A stretch of DNA of 64,000 nt from Owenia fusiformis (GCA_903813345.2 CAIIXF020000007.1:4903730-4967729), one strand, 5' to 3'. Shown: positions 10,401 to 24,300, counted from the first letter of the stretch. Notes: a model not told the origin generated them from the sequence alone. A program made the numbers and translations.

Positions 10401-10447
10401 ACATTATAGAGAGCAAAGTCCTCATGATGCGTGCAGTAGACTTCTGA
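7406..10447 (+). CDS. AKAP14: A-kinase anchor protein 14 (AKAP28-like)
   Basis: Coding parts: last base of a leader exon at 7406 (A, before GTAAGTG), 8646-8872, 9710-9942 and 10363-10447. The sum is 546 nt, 181 residues plus stop, near the vertebrate length. The start codon is formed by A plus TG across the first intron, giving MSEIEPDPY. Residues about 12-29 (ANELVDEVLNSAIIDVQEQI) are an amphipathic helix at the position of the known RII-binding helix of AKAP14. The later part matches the family: EFTIEKG, YRVRWSIPTRRKPIPRA, FQVSKIKPKSHPVEVFYVF, LVHRPGQSRFRETWLKDII. Family knowledge: AKAP14 tethers PKA to ciliary and sperm-flagellar axonemes. Reading through the GTATGT donor at 9943 gives a false longer ORF to 10054. 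The leader-exon assignment is inference; the three later exons are firm. The 3' end is tail-to-tail with SNX13; an AATAAA lies near 10904. Confidence 0.92.
8187..8270 (+). repeat. Fragment of the GCCCGTAGCCAGG repeat family
   Basis: GCCCGTAGCCAGGATTTGCC is followed by G-runs and TTCATTTTTC. The same family appears in inverse orientation at the right end of the window (GTTACGGGCC near 63896). It lies in AKAP14 intron 1 and the long G-runs are typical of it. Confidence 0.6.
8873..9455 (+). mobile_element. 5'-truncated LINE (non-LTR retrotransposon) 3' end
   Basis: Directly after the AKAP14 donor an open frame runs to a stop at 9199. It encodes a terminal LINE zinc-finger region: AHNW...CLCGSPETFPHFFFKC, a CxCGxxET..H..xC pattern known from the C terminus of non-LTR reverse transcriptases, then FLFGD and a short tail. 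After the stop comes a 3' UTR-like stretch with AATAAATATG and a GATGATAAAAAAA end near 9450, as expected of LINE 3' ends. No RT or endonuclease core remains, so it cannot move by itself. Because it is in frame with exon 2, a retained intron would give an AKAP14-LINE fusion. Confidence 0.75.
9588..9620. repeat. Stem-loop repeat CATGGGCTTTCAA / TTGAAAGCCCATG
   Basis: A perfect 13-bp inverted repeat with a 7-base loop in AKAP14 intron 2, just after the LINE remnant. It is the best-preserved member of the hairpin family also found at 6848 and 61985. Confidence 0.7.
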
Positions 10448-11815
10448 TATAGTATATAATTATAATTAATACTGGCTGTACATAATTAGGACAATCTGAC
10501 ATTGGATTGAACACTCCCTTCAAAACTGAAACACAGTTTATTCAATCAAAAAAGTAATTTGTCAGGGATAGTAACATACTTAATGATGGTCTTACATTAT
10601 TGCATTAAGGAACCCAGTGCCTGTTTCTGAAAACAAAACTGAAAACAATGAGAATAACCTATACTTAAGTTTACATCATCATGAGACTTAAAATATTGGA
10701 ACTTGATAATTCGCAACAGAAGAAAAAAGGGGATAAAATGTAGATATGTTGTATTGTAAATATATACTACTGGATTAGTATACATATACCAAATGTAAAT
10801 AAATGAATAAACAACAATGCATTTTAATTTTTTACATTTTCTGTATTCATTCACAAAATTATAACATGTCTTTCCTTCGCTGACTCAACCAAGGAAAGAT
10901 TCTACAATAAAACAGCCTGTTTAATAAGTTATAAAATCCTTCAGCTAGGCATGTACCACATTACATATTCACGGAATGTACCTACATAGCATGACAAAAC
11001 ATGAAAAATAAAAAATATGTATTTTCTGAGATGATAATAATAATATGCCTTGTGCTTCAATAACTAGAATAACTTTTCCACCTTTTTTCTATATTCAACA
11101 TAAGTGGCAGTTTTACATTGGAATATACTAGAAAATGATGAATGTTCAAAGTGAAAATGAAGATAGCTTTACAGTACATATTATAGTGCTTCTGGTGACA
11201 AAAAAATTTAATCCAATTTAACCAAATAAATGATTTATATGAAAAAATACTGTAAGAATATGCAGTTCCTATTCAGAAGTATAGCCTATTCAAAAATAGC
11301 ATTTAGGATGTATTCTAAGACATTATATTTTTATGTCTGTATATGTTTCCAATGTATCTATAGACATACATCATATATAAAGCATGTGTCTTCAAACACA
11401 TGACCTTTTGTCACGCAAACATGTGTAATACAATTTTATTAACAGACATTTAATTTACTGTTTACATGTAAGTATTTCCATACAAGCTATATTGCAACAT
11501 GTCTCTTGATATTTACAATTTTATTTTTAACAATTTATGGAATAAATTAACATGGCCCATTCAATCAATTTATGTATAATCAGTGTTGAAAAAGGTCTAA
11601 CTGTATATAGTAAAATGAACTCAAGAGATTGTACATACAGTAATACGATGGATAGTAACTCTATTATGAGTGAGAATGATAAACTTATCTTGCATCAACC
11701 CCCCTCCCCACCCCCTTGGTATAATCTTTTGCAACCAGTAGGATAGAAATATCATAATGAAAATGTCTGCATAGTGGCTATTTACAAATAACAATGTAAC
11801 AAAGCATTATCATGC

Positions 11816-11914
11816 AAAATGTCACCACCTGTCATTTGTTACAGACACCAACCACCGAGCACAATCCACAAAAAAAGTTGGAGACTTACAATATGTCACC
11901 GATTGTGGCGATAT
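11816..11914 (+). mobile_element. ATGTCACCACC MITE copy
   Basis: It opens with AAAATGTCACCACCTG and runs through TTTGTTACAGACACC, AAAGTTGGAGAC and ATATGTCACCGATTGTGG. It is a short copy with a decayed right end. Confidence 0.7.
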
Positions 11915-13530
11915 ATAAAGTTGATTTCATCTGACATCATGTCTTTGGATCATCATCACTCCCTCCTTGTGGAGATTAGTTACAAACATGGGATGACTTA
12001 AATAGATTTAATTACTCAGGAGGCGAATTAGCAAGGAATTAAGTATGCCTACAAAACATAAATTCATCTAGAAATTCAAAGCAATCAAGCAGATTATTAA
12101 GAAAATGACATAGGTATGATGCAGAGCAAAATTGAACATGGAAAAACGTAGGACTAAGTTAGCTTGGTGAAAGACGAGTTAACATTCTTCCAGAACTTTC
12201 TGCAAGTTCCAGATCATGTGACCCCCTTCCCTGCCTATTTCTATTAACAATATACATATGATTAGTTAAAGGGCTAATAGCTGTAATACTCAACCTAAAT
12301 ATCCCTACAGCATTTTTAAATCATAGGTACAAAATGAAATAGAACTTAAACAATCAATAAACTTTAAAACTTCTTTTTTGTAATTATGAAGGATGAAAAG
12401 AATCACTTTTGTATTGAAGAAAAGTATTTGATTGCCTTTTGAAATTGAAAAAATGAAAAAAGATGGGTGTAGTTTATTCAGCATGGAACTTGGCTAGGCA
12501 TTCTTTCAAACTTCAATATTTGTACAAAAGTCTATTGATGAAACAAGTAACATGTGTTAGAATAAACATTTTGGGTCTATTTAGTATTAGAATTACAGAT
12601 ACTACCCTTTTCAGTTAGATCTTAATGGGGAGGATAGGAAATCAAAAATATACATTTACCGTGAAAGAATTTACTACATGTCTAAGTATACCAGTGTGTC
12701 AGACTATAGCACATGTAGCACTTGTTTCATTTGTATGACATAAAAACAGAAAAATAATCCGATCTCTTTCATAAAAGTGACAGAAAAGTGAGGGAGACTT
12801 GATGCATACTAAACAATTTCTATTTGCTGACATCTTCTAGCTCATTAGATAGACATTCGATAGAATGAGTTGTTATCTAGCTTACACATTATTACCGTAA
12901 TTTAAAGGATTTTGGTCCAACTTTCACTTCACTAGAAAAATTGAGAAACTGCATGAAAAAGCAGTGATATGACACTGGAAGGCTAAGTGATGGAATGTAT
13001 TAATGGTTTGGCACAATGTGACATCTACACAGCATGACACCTAAAAAGTGTAACATCTACAAAGTGTGACATCTACCTACATGACGCAATATAACTATTT
13101 GTTATCACTTTTGGCTGGTGACATAAAAAAGTTCACGTCTTAAAATGTCAAATCTAAAACAATTACCTACTAATGACATGTAAATCTAGTTGTAGACCAA
13201 TTCAGTAAATCATGCCACAAATTAGTGGGTATGATGTCAATCTTAAGCTTAACTTTTTGTTAATTTTCGACTTTCAAAATTGTTCACCAACATTACTTTC
13301 TGGAATGTATGATGTCACAAATCTAGTTGCTTTCATTCATCAAAGTAGGTCAGGACTCACTGGAAAGGTCTATTATGTTGAGTAAATATAATTTGATACA
13401 AAAAGCAGAAGGTTAATTCTGGATAAGAGACAAGATGAGTTAATATGTTTTACAATGTGAAGTTTGAGTAATTTGAAGTATTATGCAATATATCACAGAG
13501 ACCATCTAACTTTCATCTAACACCCTAACC

Positions 13531-13684
13531 CCTCTCTTTCCCTCCCCCAACCAATACTTGACTTAGATTCTCACTAATGTACTCTCTTTCCCTCCCCCAA
13601 CCAATACCTGACTTAAATTCTCACTAATGTACTCTCTTTCCCTCCCCCAACCAATACCTGACTTAAATTCTCACTAATGTACTC
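13531..13684. repeat. 50-bp tandem repeat, about 3 copies
   Basis: Near-identical units (CTCTTTCCCTCCCCCAACC then CAATACCTGACTTAAATTC then TCACTAATGTA) start near 13533, 13583 and 13633. Only two or three substitutions separate them, so the duplication is recent. Confidence 0.85.
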
Positions 13685-14359
13685 CAATAATTTGTCTTAT
13701 ATATTAACCCGCGGTCCAATAACAGAAAATTCATAGAGTTAAGAAATCCTATTGTTACTATGGATATAATGACATCATACATGTAGTATGAGAACAAGGG
13801 ACTTAGGAATACTGATTTTTTATAAAGTTTCTGTTAATGACCCATGGATATTTTACATGCAGGTCTAAACAGTGACATCTGCCCAATTTTCATTATCAAA
13901 ATTCAATTTAAGAAAATTATACTGTTTTGATATTCTGTAAGCCTGTCATAATCAAATCAATCCTGGATTAAAAATATAATTAATGAATGAAACAGTACTC
14001 CTTTTATGCCAGGATTTGCCAAGATAGTAATTTTACTAATATTCTTTGTATTTGCGGTATCTGCGTTTACATTAACAACAACTGGAATAAACGAATATTT
14101 TGAAAGTCTAACCCCAGAATTTTGCGAGAAATGAGTCTGTTTGAAAGAAATATATTTCAACAATATCAGATGAAAAATGGAGTAATGCTATCATGTATAA
14201 TACATACATACATTACATACTGTACATGTAGTTTCTCAAATCTGTGAACTATATACATGTACATGCTTTAGACCTGAACAAAACTGGCAAGCCTTTGAGA
14301 CAATAATTTACAAGTCATATTCACACTGTACAATTATACTAATATGACACAAGGTATTT

Positions 14360-14515
14360 TTCACACAGCTGACACCTATTACACAGATGACATCTATTGC
14401 ACAGGTGACAACTATTACACAGATGACATTTTTTAACACAAGTGGCATCTATTATACAGATGACATCTATTACACAGGTGACATCTATTATAAAGATGAC
14501 ATCTATTAACATTGA
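14360..14515. repeat. 18-bp tandem repeat
   Basis: About eight degenerate units of ACAGATGACATCTATTAC follow one another with small variants (GGTGACA, AAGATGACA). Confidence 0.75.
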
Positions 14516-14829
14516 GCTATTAATAACAAATTACTAACAGTATTGAGACATCTCTACAAATACTGGTCCAACCGAGGATATTTTATTTGTCCTCATGGAA
14601 AGATAACTTCCTTATCCCTAAGTGAGGATAAAAGTCCACTTCCTAGCTAGAGGATGTTATTCTCATATGAGAAAAGTATTCAAATGAGGAGATACATTCC
14701 TAAAGGGGAAAAAGTCTCATGACAAGAGAACACATATCCCCTATTGAGGTAAAATTACCTTTCAGTGGACAAAAACACTCAAGTAGGAAAAATATCCCAG
14801 ATTGAGAACTACCCTGTTTTGCGCCTCCA

Positions 14830-15000
14830 CAGCATTCAAGTTATTGTACCTATTTAATACACTATTGTACTTATTCAATACACTATTGGCCATTGCTGTA
14901 CCTATTCAAAATACTATTGGCCAATTTTGTACATATTCAAAACACTATAGGCCATTGTTGCATCTGTTCAATACACTATTATGGTCATTATTGTGCAAAC
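14830..15000. repeat. Degenerate repeat of TATTCAATACACTATTGGCC
   Basis: About six irregular units built on TATTCAA(T/A)ACACTAT and GGCCATT(G/T)TTGTACC. Units vary in length. It is low-complexity and non-coding. Confidence 0.65.
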
Positions 15001-15284
15001 CATGATGGTGAATATTGGCAAGTACATTGGAATTAATATAGAAAATATAAAATTAGGCAGAGAAGATGGATTCCTGATGATATCTAGCTGGATATGAATG
15101 ATTCACTCGACATTTTCCAGCATTTCAGAACAACCTATAATCCATTTCTTTATGAGGGGCACTTGTACAAGAATACTGCAATAACATTTAAAATCAATAA
15201 CATTGTGCGTAGATATCTATGTAGTGGACTCTTCCTTTGCATCAGTAGTTCAATACATAGTGGTGAGATGAGCTATTGTAGATG

Positions 15285-15625
15285 AGTAATCATTGTTGAT
15301 GAGCTGCAGCTATTGATAAGCTGTATCTACATTCTTCATAAGCTACACCTATTTTTGATGAGATACAGCTATTGTTGATGAGGTACAAGTATTTTTGATG
15401 AGCTACAGCTATTCTTGTTTAGCTGCAGCCATTTTGCTCCTGTTGATGAGCTGCATCTATAATTTTGATGAGCTACAGGTATTGTTGATGAGCTACAAGT
15501 AATTTTGATGAGCTACAGGTATTGTTGCTTAGATGCAGCTATTTTGCTTTTGTTGATGAGCTCCATCTATAATTTTGATGAGCTACAGCTATCTGTTGAT
15601 GAGCTACAAATTAAGGTACAGCTAA
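15285..15625. repeat. Degenerate repeat of TTGATGAGCTACAGCTATT
   Basis: About fourteen irregular units of roughly 20-27 bp share GTTGATGAGCTACAGCTA on the + strand. The array ends less than 100 bp from the SNX13 stop codon, so it probably lies in the SNX13 3' UTR, where the transcribed strand reads as repeated TAGCTGTAGCTCATC. Confidence 0.7.
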
Positions 15626-15719
15626 ATCTGATTTATCTACAGCTGTATGGCAGTGACTTAGCCATTGCTACAACATGGCCCCAATGACAAAATTCTAATC
15701 GCAATCACACAAACTCACG

Positions 15720-18319
15720 TCACCGCTTTTTTCGCCTGTTCTGTGTTCCTTTAGATGTATTCGAGCGTCTTTCTAAGTGGGGTTTCACCCTTGGTGACTT
15801 AGAATGCACTTTCAGGAATATCTCCTGGAATTTGTTTTCAGTGAATAATGTTTCTAACATGCCCTCAAGAAGGACATATACTAGTCTTTTGTTAAGGGTA
15901 CGTTGCTGGAATAGATGGAAGATACGGATGACACCCCTACGTGTTGTTTCTGTCCCAATTAAATGTCTCAAGTCATCTGAAACAAAAAACAAGTGAGGTT
16001 ACAGAAAAATCTACACGTTATTTACTGATTTCCATGTTTTGATTGGCTTTTTGATCTGATAGGCTTCATATGATGAAAAAAGTGTTCATGATAGTTTATG
16101 TGTGGACTTTCCCTTGATCAAATCCAAATGGGCATCAGCATTTGCTACTACTATTACAGTATTGTCAAGATGGCCATGTTTTGAGAGTAAAAACAGAGAG
16201 TAAAAGAGTGGAATCAGCCAATAATAAAGTAAACAGGCATGTAGTTAACACTCTAGAATGTACAAAAATGACAGAATATTTGACACTTTATTCAATTTTT
16301 ACGGAGAAATGGAGTGAAATAAGCATGAGCAGACGGACATTTTACCTGATAAGCTGGCCAAGAGTTTGGCTCTACAAACCACCCGTGTTCTCCTTTGTGT
16401 GTTCTGGTCCCTCTCTGTTCTTGGTTCAGCCAGGCAACCACAGGGCCAGAAGGAGTCCCTGAAATATGGGATGGCAACATTTAAATTATCCTTGGTTTGA
16501 TCTTTTGTTGGGCTATTGGGGTTTATTTGTTGTATTGCCAGTAGTGCCTTTTGCTGCTGATTTGTTTTCTTACTGTTTTTCTATGATATCTTATGGATAT
16601 TTTCCCTTTTTAAATATTGTGTTTTCATGATTATTTAGTATTTACACAGGTTGTGCCACATTTAAATTCATAAAATTGAAATAATAAACAATATTGGAGT
16701 TAAAGCCCAGGTAGAACCAAAATAAAAGAATTTGTATGGTTTCATGTACCTAAGTGAAAAAATGAAAATCAGAACTCAAAAGTATCTCAAATCCACCTTT
16801 TATAATCGTGTATGTACATCAATATTTGTACATGTATATGGATTAATCTAGGTATTTTGATCATTGTACTAAAGGTGGTAAATAGATAGTATAACAACAT
16901 AAGCATTTGCCCATGGTTCTACTCACCTAAATGTTTTCAGATTTTCAGCACACTGTTCAGCAGAGGTGACCCATTCTACATGGTCCACAATTTTTCTGAA
17001 ACACACAAAGAACAAGCATTGTAAGACCCATTAAGCATACCCAAGTACATGATGTTAACTAAGCCAAAAACTCTTGTATATATCACATATTAGATAATAA
17101 ATATGGTTCTGATAGGATAGGAGGGTTTAGGAGGACATTTCTTACTTGTTAATCATGTCTCCAAATGCAGCTTTGATGATTTGCCTCAGGATGGCTATGA
17201 TTCTCTTCTGAAGCCATTGGTTCATGTTCTTCAAGTCAAACACTTCGTCCATCAACAATAACATGATCCTCATTGGGATGTTGTCTTCTTCCTGTAAAGT
17301 GTAATTGCACAAGAAAACATAAGTCAATCATTATACAGTAAAAGCTATCAAAACTGACACCAATGGGACCAGCCAAAAATCTTCAGATTAGCAGATGTTC
17401 TCATTTTGAGGTTTTAACAATATTGAAGTCTGTCCCAGACTACAAATGGGGCCAGATAAGCACTGAAATTAAGAGGTCTTCGGATTAGGCGTTCAGTTAT
17501 ACAGGTGTATACTTCTTGTGTAATGTTTAAAAAATAATGAAAACATGAATTTCTTGGACTAAAGATCCAACCATGGCTGATTTTCTGTATGACTTCTGCA
17601 CTTTTCTATGTGGTTTGGTTTACAGCTAGCTAGCAGCTGGTAAGGTGAACAATTTTAATTGTCTACTTACCTCAACATCCAAGACTGCACCTACTTTACC
17701 ACTGTCCAGCATCTCAGCCTTAATGTTCTGGAAAACAACAAAATAATAATATTGCACAGATATAAATGAAAACACACATTTATAGGAACAAACACAAACA
17801 CATACAGTATACAGAATGACAATTCATTCTTTTCTCAACCATGAAAAAAAGGTCACCACCTGGCTGGTTACTTATAACACAAACAGTAAAAAGAATGAAT
17901 GACAACATAGTTCAAGAGATAAATTTATTTTTTTGATTCTTTTTTCATTCATTTTTATACATTCTTTCATTAAAAAAATTCTAAAAATTTGAAATTGCTG
18001 AATCAAATCAATAATAAAATCAAAAATAAAGGCTAATCAGTTTTCTAATCCCTCGGGATATATTCTGAAAATGCAAGATAAATACCTGAAATATGTACTG
18101 TTGTCAACTTACACCCAATTACTCCAGGACATACAATATACTTATACTTACATTTTTAATATTGAAAACTTTAGATATCCCATCCACCATATTTCCTGGG
18201 ATACCCTTGATTCCCCCAGATACCTTTGCTACACCATCTACCAGATTATCAGGCACAGACTTGACAGCATTGCCAACTGTCTTTACAGATGTCTTCAGCG
18301 GGTTCACAAATGTGTCCAT
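15720..18319 (-). CDS. SNX13: SNX13 exons 17-22: post-PX linker and nexin-C domain
   Basis: Exon 17 (56 codons) begins MDTFVNPLK and is a run of alternating amphipathic segments (NAVKSVPDNLVDGVAKVSGG). Exon 18 is a short 19-codon linker. Exons 19-22 form the nexin-C domain: NIPMRIMLLLMDEVFDLK, QIIKAAFGDMIN, VDHVEWVTSAEQ, then LIGTETTRRGVIRIFHLFQQ and LVYVLLEGMLETLF. The basic C terminus ends RRKKR before TGA at 15720-15722. Exon 21 (CGCLAEPRTERDQNTQRRTR) is the least conserved of this block but has correct phase on both sides. Confidence 0.95.
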
Positions 18320-21300
18320 CTGAAACAAAAATTAAATAAAAACATTGAATTCTGTCTCAGTTTTACGTATTCATTGGTACAAAGTGTTTTTAGGATTGAT
18401 CTAATGACTATTTGGAAACTAAAGAAGAATGATCTATTCTGAGCTAAAGTTGATCTAAAGAAAGAAAGAAATCACTCAGTTAATATTTCATATTCATACT
18501 TCTGATAAATATCTATGAAGACATAATTCTGTAAAAGAGAAAAGAATCAGTCCCTAAAGCCAACAAAAAGCAAGACTTTTACCTGAACAAGAAAGTGCTA
18601 GTTATGTATCAAGAGATTTTGACAAAATCATACCTGCAGCATATAACTTCCAATGTACTAAACACAGTGAAATAAGCAATACCAAGAACTGCACTAAATA
18701 TAAAGAAATAGAGAATGTATGCATAAGGGTTATGTACTGGTAGGTTTTGGATACAAGGTTTATCCCAATGGAAATATGTGTATCTCCCTAGGGACCAGAG
18801 GGACTCGAGGTATAAATTTTGTATCCGAAACCGACCATATATAACAGATGTATTCCATACCTACTGAGGTTCTAGATATGTTATACCTCATAAAGTTTCT
18901 AAATTCAAAAACATATTTTAATGTTTTCTTAGTTTTAAAAGGTAGTTTTTAAATTTGTGAAATTTTCAAACTCATATTTTGAAATATAATTTCTATTTTG
19001 TGAATTGAGTAAAATGTAAATTGAATTCGCTTTTCAGGAGTGGGACTGGGATGGATACAGCGTGTATCCATCCTGGTCCCGGACCTTGACGAACACTCTC
19101 TAGATACACTATTTAGTCCCGCTCTTTAAGTACCTAGAACCTCAGTAGGTATGGAATACATGTATGTAAAGGCACTTGTTGAGAATATGCATCAGACTGA
19201 ATTGTTTAGTGCAATATTTAATAATTGTGATAGTTATGATATACTCCTTGAAAAGGTTTGGACAAATATGAATTTGGATTGAATGACTTTCTACCAGTGC
19301 CATATCTTACAAGTACAACCAGCCTAAAACCTGTACAATGAAGCAAGTGTCAACACAAATAAAATTCAGATATATTCAAATGGGATTCAGATTAAAGTAC
19401 AAGTAAAATTATGGTTAAAACAACCAGATAAAATCATCTAGTGCTATCGAAATCTCTGCTATGTGTGTCTTTTCTAAAATCATCAGTGGTACCAGATATA
19501 CAGTATGCACCTTATAGGCATATCTTAGAGTTTCTGATCTCACATTTGAGCATATATGAATTATTGTATTGACACTGCAATAACCAACTATTCCAAACAT
19601 TAACATTAACAACAATTAGTGACCTCCATGACATCTTTTATTTTATCCAGTCATAAGTGGAGTTGTCTGAGGTTATTGCAACAAAACCTGATAGCATATT
19701 CAGTATATTCCACTATATTGGACATACCTTTTGTAGCAACTATTTATATTTTCCAAATAAGTTATACACAATTCGGAGGTTTATGTAAGACCCCACACAG
19801 GTATGGTCGGCAATTTGACACACAGTATTTTGTAGGGACTTTTGAAATGTATATCCCTGAAAGTTTGATTATAAATATTTGACTAGGTATTATTTCTCCC
19901 AGGGTGGGGGTATGGACTATCTAGATTGTTCCCTCAGAAGGAAATTTGACAGTCCAATTTTTATATTGTCAAAATGCCTAATCCTTCCGACGTGGAGATC
20001 TCATGTAAACCTTTGAATGGTGCAAAAACCAGTCAGAATTTCATCAAAGTATTATTGATCACAAATGGGCAATCACAGTTTGTAAATGGTGCCCCTCGGA
20101 TGAAAATCTATGGAAGAAAAGCTATCAGGTAAGTTGTTAACATTGTGCTTGATATAAGTCTACATGTGATCAACACTTCTACCAACAAAAGCTTTGGTGG
20201 TCCAGATTTTTCAATACTCATTATTACAAATTACCGGCAGATCCAGGTGGATCTTATATTTCATTTTGTTAACAGGTCTCATTTTTGATACAGGCTTTTT
20301 CAGAAAATTAGGACATGCCTTTTTGAAAAGTAAGTAAATTTCCAAAGGGCCTAACTTTGCTTCACAACTTATTTTTATAAACATTTTTTGGGGTCCCCTT
20401 TGTCCACTTACAGGCCCTCCCCTGCAGATTTTTTTTTATATTTCTGGTTGATTGTTTGCTCAGAACTATGTGTTGAGTTATTCTTTGAGCAAATATCAAA
20501 TTTCTATATATTAAGACCTTTTTTTCCTGTAGAGTGAATTTTGAACAAAGTGAGAGTCAAAAATCTTTTTTCTCAAATCACTTTACCCTAAAATATTTTT
20601 CATGAAAACTGCAATGTGCATATTTGATGTGTAGATGCTCAATTTTGGGTAATTTCTTTCTTGAAATCAAGATTGGGACATCAAGATCATAAAACATTTT
20701 AACGTAGATGCAAATATCCATCCTTGATATTTTCACCAGACATATATATGTATTCCCTCTAATATGAAAATGAAGTGTAACTGTTTCTAGCATTTCCACA
20801 CAATTCAAAATATAAACTAAATGTACATGTCTGTTAATTTTATTCTTTGCAGATTCCATTGTATTACCCTTTATTTTAAATTTGTAAACATGGCGATCTA
20901 CATATTTTTTCACATTGATTAGACTGCTTGCAATCTGGGCCCACCACTGCAACTAGACACTGATCTACTTGGGGACAGACTATCACTATGGTCATGCTTA
21001 TTTCATAATATTTCTCTTGAATTTGTCCATCTGCTCATGCCTATTTCATACAATTTCTCTAAAAAATTTGAATAAACAAAACAGTTTTCTTGTATTTCTA
21101 TACAATTTAGAATGTTAACTTCATGCTTGTTTACTTTATTCCTTGCTAATTCCACTCTTTTTTGCTTTATTTTATGTTTTAAAACATGACCATAGTGATG
21201 AAATCATGGGCTGTCAGTTACCGATATGTGAAGAGGGCTTGGGATATGTTCAACTTTGTCAGCAACCATGTCCAGAATGAGGCTCTGAAATACATTTTCA

Positions 21301-24300
21301 CATATTTTCCCTTTACTAATTTCATCTACCATTGTTTAACATTCATTTGCATCATTTTTCTACGTTCATATTACATATGTTTGAGCAGTATCCTGTATTC
21401 AATATGCAACATTCCTAATTTTGGAATAGAGCAAAACGTGTGTAAGTGGAACACCATTGGTACCTCTAAAAAGAGTTCCACTTGGGAGGTGTGCCACCTT
21501 TAGAGGTTCATTTATCATCAAGTCACTTGGTCTACCGACTCTGAGAAGTGTTCTCCTTACAGAGGTGTTCCACTTGTAGAGGTGTTCCACTTTACAGGTT
21601 TCACTGTATATAAGGTGATATTTCCATACAAATTGGGACTTTTGACCATGGTAACACGAGCATATTCATTCAGAAGCCAGTTACCACCTGGCCGCCTGGT
21701 TTTTCATCCTCATTGTTGAATTCTAAAACATGAACCATTGTTTTTATCTCATGGGCAGCGAATGTGCAAAAATATAAAAGCATCATAATTAGGAATTACA
21801 TATAAAATATCACTTAACTGTCACCAATAAGTAGAATTAATCACATTTGCATCAGAAATAGGGATTAAACAGTGAATAAGGAATCTAAAAACAGCATAAC
21901 AAAAGCTAAATGTTGTTTAGATGATAGAAATAAACCGAACCCTAAAAAGATGATTATAACAAATCATGCATAGCATTATAATTGTCTTTACAATTTAAAA
22001 TGAATCATCCTTTGATTGGGCTACCTTGTGTCATACTCCAGTTGAGCAAAATGATTATTTACTGGCCCCCATGGTCAGCCATGTTTTAAAAACACATGCT
22101 TTCTATCACATGAGAAATTCAATTTGATGAGATATTTTGTAATCAGATTACTAAGAAGTTTGACAAATTTCATGTTGAATATGATAGCATATTGGAATTT
22201 TAAAAATTTCCTTCTGACCTCCTTTTGCCAAATATGGTTATACAAACCGTTAAATAATGCAGCTTAAGTAATATAAGGCTTCAAATAACTATATGTTTAA
22301 CAACTATCTCAAGTGTGTACATGTTGTTAACCAAATAATTATGTCGCCTCAGCCTTGTGGAGCATTAAAACATGGTGCTGAGTTAGCATAAAGCCTAAAT
22401 AACCATTTGTTTAACAAAGCACACACATTATCAAGAGCTGTTAACCAAATTATTATTCATCTCGGCTCTGTTGACCATCATCATTTTTGACATGCTTACC
22501 ATAAAATCTTCCATGTTACCGAGCATCCAATCATTTGTCTTTAAAAATCAACAAACCAAATAAAACACAACCAAAGAGCACAAAATATATTTCACTGATA
22601 GAATTCAGTGATAAAAAGAGCAAAAACTATTCTATATTAGAAACAAGGCATAAACATGCAAAATGTCACCACCTTTCATTTGTTATAGACACCGATCACC
22701 AAACACCAACTGCTGAATGCCAAACACCAACCACAGAACACCATCCATAAAAAGTTGGAGATTATATGTCACCACTTGAGATGGTGACATAATAAATACA
22801 TGTATTCATAATAAGGTAAGGTAACTTTGCTGAGGCAATCCCTCACGTTTGGGATTAATTCAAAATTGCTTTCAAAAATTCTGAATAAACAAATGCATGA
22901 TCGCATCAAAATATCAATAATTGCATAAGCACAAAATTCATTTTGATTTCAGGAAATATCTTATTTAGATTGCTATTTTGGAAACCATGATATCAACTTT
23001 TTGATTGCGACAGTCTTACATCAATATGCCATACTACCCCTTCTCATTTACAAAGACTTGGTGAAAGACAAATGGAGACAAGATGGGGACAAGTTGGGGG
23101 ACATGGTCCTGATGTAAGAAGACATTTCTAAATTGATTTACAACAGCTTCTCACAATGTGTACTGTCCTTTCACAATCTTTGATATTTTGAAGGATCCAT
23201 TATTTCCTAAAACACTGGCCAAAAGCCTCAACTTCCTTATTATTCAATTTGATATTAACTTCGAAATAATCACTGTGTAATACAAAACTGTGGCAGGATC
23301 TTACACAATGGTCTTCTATGGAAATCCTGGGGAGTGAGTGAACAATGCAGAAGTGATTGAGCACTTATTTGAACGAATAATACTGTTCTGTTTAAAAGTG
23401 TTCCAAATGTATTAAGGAGTGCAGAGTAGAATGCATTCTGAATATGAGTATAAAGCCATCAGTATGTCGGTGTAACAACTCCTCAACCAAATTTTGCATT
23501 CTATTCTGCCTACCTAAATATCCAATTACAAGAGGAGGCTTTTGGCTCATGTCTATAAAGAAAACTCATACTTGCATCTAATAAATTAAAGCTAAATAAA
23601 ACAATGAATGTTAATAAATCATCAAGATAAAGAGGTAAGCACCTTTCTTGCCATCTCGCTTTTGCCTTTTTCCCATGGCCCAGGTTGTAAGAATGGGTAG
23701 AGCAATTCTTGTAAACCAGGGTAATTGGCCTGCACCCCAGGGTCTTGAAGGGTCTGAAAAGTTCAAAATTTACATAATATTCCAGTTAAAAATCTAGGAA
23801 AAATGTTGTACATGTACTTCAAGCATTCTATGAAAATTATAAAATGACTTGAATGCTTCATAGAAATACATAAAACTATGTATCCTTGAAAAAAATGTTT
23901 TGTTGCTGGTAATGCTTTTAAGGGCAAGAATGTCAAAGTGGCATCAGCATTAAGTAAAGGTGTTGCACTCAATAGAAATATATGAAAATTGACAGGTACG
24001 TAGAAATAGTGTGAAGTATAGGAGTCTTTACTTACTTGTAAATAATTATCTAATGCTATTCGCCTTTTCTCTAAAAAGTCCTTATTCATATTGTTGAAGG
24101 CTTTCTTACTTGGGAGACTCAATGTGCCCAATGCCTCATACTAAAATACAACATAAAAATAAAAATACATGATGTGAACATAAAGATAAAATCTATCTTA
24201 ATCAAGTGAACTGTCTGATGTGACTGGATATGCACTCAAACTGATAGAATCTATAATATTCACAATTAAACACAGGGTTAAAAATATTCCTCAGAAGAAT

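Larger units (their letters stand above)
10448..15719. other. Intergenic region between convergent AKAP14 and SNX13
   Basis: No exon with family resemblance on either strand. It holds the AKAP14 3' UTR with candidate poly(A) signals, a MITE copy near 11.8 kb, a 50-bp tandem repeat (13.53 kb), an 18-bp tandem repeat (14.37 kb) and two long degenerate low-complexity series (14.83-15.0 and 15.29-15.61 kb). The SNX13 3' UTR must run leftward from 15719. Short ORFs here look random. Confidence 0.6.

Noticed and set aside
16142-16462. 106-residue + ORF
   Set aside because: It overlaps SNX13 exon 21 on the other strand and a dispersed repeat, with no family resemblance.
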